NCBI GenBank assembly: GCA_036446035.1
Contig: JAZFSG010000078.1
Coordinates: 1-64,000, forward strand
Reading direction: 5' to 3'
Source: CAXMQS01 sp036446035
GTDB taxonomy: Bacteria; Actinomycetota; Acidimicrobiia; Spongiisociales; JAOTWH01
Length of the DNA stretch: 64,000 nt
Below, piece by piece: positions 61,859 through 64,000 of the stretch. A model generated the notes under the pieces. That model was not told the origin of the DNA. It saw nothing but the letters and a program-made list of their open reading frames with translations, and ran no database searches. Position 1 is the first letter of the stretch, and each line of letters starts with the position of its first letter. Position numbers and translations under genes: made by a program.

Positions 61859-64000
61859 CGCAACAGGCGCTCCAGTATCCGTCCGGCGAGGGACGGCCGC
61901 CTGCCGAGCTCGTGAGTCCTCACCAGTAGCAATGGGGCGTCGACACGATCACGGATGCTGTCTGCGAGGTCGGTAAGGAACCGGAATCGCGAACGGAGGG
62001 CTCCCATGATCACGAGATCGGCGCCACGCGACCGTTGCGCCAGTTCAGCAACGAGTGCGTCGCTCTGAGCGATCTCACCAACGGTGGGGACCCCGACCAC
62101 GGCACCGAGTTCCTCGTGGTAGGACCGCAGGGAGTGCACCTGGCGGCCGCTGGCATTGGCCGAGAGGACGTGCACTAGTCGAATCGTTGCGTCTTCGGCG
62201 GCCGAGATGCGGCCCGCGATGTTGATCTTGATCGGATCGAGAGGTCCACCGGAACCAAGCACCACAACGTCGTCGATGTCACCGAGATACCGGCCGCCCA
62301 GGAAGGCGAAATCGCAGAGCACCCTGTCACCGAGCCATTCCATGTCTCCCGAGAAACTACGCTCCTCCGCGCCCAAATCGGTTAGCACCAGATCAACGGC
62401 GTTGTCTGTGACAGTTGCCTCCAGCTCGGCCCGGCGATGCCGACCGGCTATCCGAACGACCGAGATGTCAAGGCCCTCGCGAGTGGCTAACGCGGCGAGG
62501 CTCCGCTCAGGCTCGCGGTCTTCATCACCGCCTGCCGAGCGGGACACAACAGCGAACTGGATGGACGCCTGCTGTGCGGCAACGGTTGATGCCGCGCGCA
62601 ACAGGTCACTCAGTCTCCGCTCGTTGGTGTTGGGTCGGACCGGAATCAGAATGCGACGCTTGCCTGGGCCAGACAGCTCGTCACGTGACTCCAGCACCAG
62701 TCGTTTCATGGCCCTCACCCTGAGGGCATCCGACCAAGCGCTTTCGGGGTTGGTCCGGGAGCGAGCGAAGACGCGGTACCAGCCAACGCCAGCGACAACG
62801 ATCAGCACTGCGCCGACGATGGGCACGACGCCCATCTGGCTCAGAAAGATGAGCGGGGCGACGATCCCAACAATCTGTATCCACGGATAGAGAGGGCTCT
62901 TGAAAGCTGGGCGATACCAGTCGAGCCGGCTCTCTCTGAAAGCGATCAGAGCCACATTCTCCATGGCGAAGACGAGAAGCAGAAAGGCCGACGCCAGTTT
63001 CGCCAGCTCGAGGATCGGGAAGACGATGATCAGGACAAGAAGCACGCTGCCGGTAAGCACCACCGAGGCGACCGGAGTTCCGCGCGGCCCGATGCGGCCG
63101 AGAGCGCTGGGGGCCAGTGCATTGCGCGCCATCGCCATCGGGTACCGCGATGACGCCAGGATTCCCGCGTTGGCCATCGAGAGGAGGGCAAGCACGGCGA
63201 CAATGCTGATGGCGAACTCGGCACCGTTGCCGGCGACGGCTTTTGTGGCAAGGGCGACCGGCGTCGCGCTCTTGTCGAGATCGCTGGCTGGAGTGACCCC
63301 AACGATCACGAAGGCGATCGCCGGGTAGAGGAACAGCATGATCATGATGCTGGTGAGGATTCCCCGGGGAATGTTGCGAGCGGGTCGGCGGACCTCTTCG
63401 GCAATGCTGGCGATATTGGTGACTCCGGCGTAGGAAACGAACACGATCCCCGTCGCCGCCAAGAGCCCGCCATAGCCCTTTGGCAGGAAGGGTTCGAAAC
63501 GGTCGGTGTCGATGTCGCCGACACCAACGAACACGAAGATGGCAAGCGCGATGAGGACAGCGGACACGATCACCGTCTGGAAACGCCCCGAGTGACGGAC
63601 GCCGTACACGTTCACAACTATGAGGGCCGCACCAAGCCCAAGCGCGATCATCTTCACCGGGGCACCCTCGAAACCGAGCTTGAGGTATTCGCTTAGCCCC
63701 TCAAGCGCGAACGCCGACTTGAAGACGAGAGAGAACCACACGCCGAAGCCGGCGATCGTTCCCAGCAACGGGCCCATGGCCCTGTCGATGTAGAGGTAGG
63801 TGCCGCCGGCGTGCGGCATCGCGGTGGCCATTTCCGACTTGCTCAAGGCGGCCGGCAGGACGATGAGCCCGGCGAGGGCATAAGCCACAACGATTGCCGG
63901 GCCGGCAACGGAGGCGGCCAATCCGGGGAGGACGAAGATGCCGCTTCCCACCATCGCACCGATGCTGATGGTGAGTACGGCGTATAACCCGAGGTCGCGC
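61855..64000 (-). CDS. APC-family permease with C-terminal universal-stress domains, 5'-truncated by window edge
   Basis: At least 714 residues; the frame is open to the window edge (…YAVLTISIGAMVGSGIFVLP), so the start lies beyond 64000. The first about 420 residues are a LeuT-fold amino-acid permease with GAMVGSGIFVLPG, SKSEMATAMPHAGGTYLYID and YAGVTNIASIAEEVRRPARN. The rest contains two Usp-like domains (KRRILIPVRPNTNERRLSDL, then ...ADLVIMGALRSRFRFLTDLA and DSIRDRVDAPLLLV). It likely moves amino acids or amines, with Usp domains sensing nucleotide or stress. Convergent with the squalene/phytoene-synthase gene. Confidence 0.85.
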   Translation of the reverse strand, partial: RDLGLYAVLTISIGAMVGSGIFVLPGLAASVAGPAIVVAYALAGLIVLPAALSKSEMATAMPHAGGTYLYIDRAMGPLLGTIAGFGVWFSLVFKSAFALEGLSEYLKLGFEGAPVKMIALGLGAALIVVNVYGVRHSGRFQTVIVSAVLIALAIFVFVGVGDIDTDRFEPFLPKGYGGLLAATGIVFVSYAGVTNIASIAEEVRRPARNIPRGILTSIMIMLFLYPAIAFVIVGVTPASDLDKSATPVALATKAVAGNGAEFAISIVAVLALLSMANAGILASSRYPMAMARNALAPSALGRIGPRGTPVASVVLTGSVLLVLIIVFPILELAKLASAFLLLVFAMENVALIAFRESRLDWYRPAFKSPLYPWIQIVGIVAPLIFLSQMGVVPIVGAVLIVVAGVGWYRVFARSRTNPESAWSDALRVRAMKRLVLESRDELSGPGKRRILIPVRPNTNERRLSDLLRAASTVAAQQASIQFAVVSRSAGGDEDREPERSLAALATREGLDISVVRIAGRHRRAELEATVTDNAVDLVLTDLGAEERSFSGDMEWLGDRVLCDFAFLGGRYLGDIDDVVVLGSGGPLDPIKINIAGRISAAEDATIRLVHVLSANASGRQVHSLRSYHEELGAVVGVPTVGEIAQSDALVAELAQRSRGADLVIMGALRSRFRFLTDLADSIRDRVDAPLLLVRTHELGRRPSLAGRILERLLR

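Overview
This window looks like a piece of an uncultured, high-GC actinobacterial chromosome, probably near the Acidimicrobiia. That placement is inferred from gene content: frequent GTG/TTG starts, tight ATGA/GTGA gene overlaps, Thr-rich lipoprotein linkers, a DevR-like regulator, a SARP/AfsR-like regulator, the eno-ftsB-DUF501 order, and a bL37-like micro-gene. No 16S gene is present, so the taxonomy is not proven.

Layout. (1) 1-7.8 kb: an anaerobic aromatic-degradation island. It holds the ends of a 4-hydroxybenzoyl-CoA reductase (hcrA partial, hcrB) on the plus strand. A minus-strand operon of TetR, two 2-hydroxyacyl-CoA-dehydratase/benzoyl-CoA-reductase subunits, two ASKHA ATPase subunits and a small Cys-rich protein faces them. 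Together these would convert 4-hydroxybenzoyl-CoA to benzoyl-CoA and then to the dienoyl-CoA. (2) 7.9-14.1 kb: a dormancy/stress module resembling the mycobacterial DosR system (DevR-like regulator, UspA, CBS-BON protein, DevS-like GAF kinase, PNPOx protein, GNAT/ADP-forming acyl-CoA synthetase). (3) 14.1-20.1 kb: lipoproteins, an arsM/arsR pair, an ABC-F ATPase, DUF3293, a frameshifted PNPOx gene and small membrane proteins. (4) 20.1-26.1 kb: a partner-switching operon (STAS protein and SpoIIE phosphatase fused to an RsbW-like kinase domain) coupled to a membrane PspC/di-haem fusion, plus a DUF4399 lipoprotein. (5) 26.2-31.4 kb: a large SARP/BTAD-AAA-TPR regulator followed by a membrane protein and a nucleoside-hydrolase lipoprotein; SARP-type direct repeats precede the latter pair.

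(6) 31.5-52.8 kb: a conserved housekeeping block, nearly all minus strand: metG, tatD, rsmA, ispE, tRNA-Gln, glmU, prs, rplY, pth, glpK, pgsA, an epimerase, a nucleotidyltransferase-like gene, mfd, a peptidyl-prolyl isomerase, mazG, eno, ftsB, DUF501 and tRNA-Leu. Two of these genes, pth and pgsA, appear to need non-standard start codons (CTG and ATC). An AbrB-like protein, rsmI, a DUF192 gene and a 27-aa bL37-like ribosomal protein lie at the right end of the block. (7) 52.7-64 kb: a HExxH lipoprotein, a SAM-I riboswitch with metH, an ArsR-family regulator with four matching palindromic operators around it and a membrane protein, tRNA-Ala followed by duplicated hairpin terminators, a DUF3179 lipoprotein, a squalene/phytoene-synthase-like enzyme and a partial APC permease with universal-stress domains.

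The parts most worth attention are the benzoyl-CoA reductase operon in an actinobacterial setting, the PspC/di-haem protein coupled to a partner-switching phosphatase, the ArsR regulon with TTGTGAA-N4-TTCACAA operators, and the bL37 micro-gene whose start codon overlaps that of the divergent gene. Functional assignments rest on motif recognition from the sequence; no database search was run.
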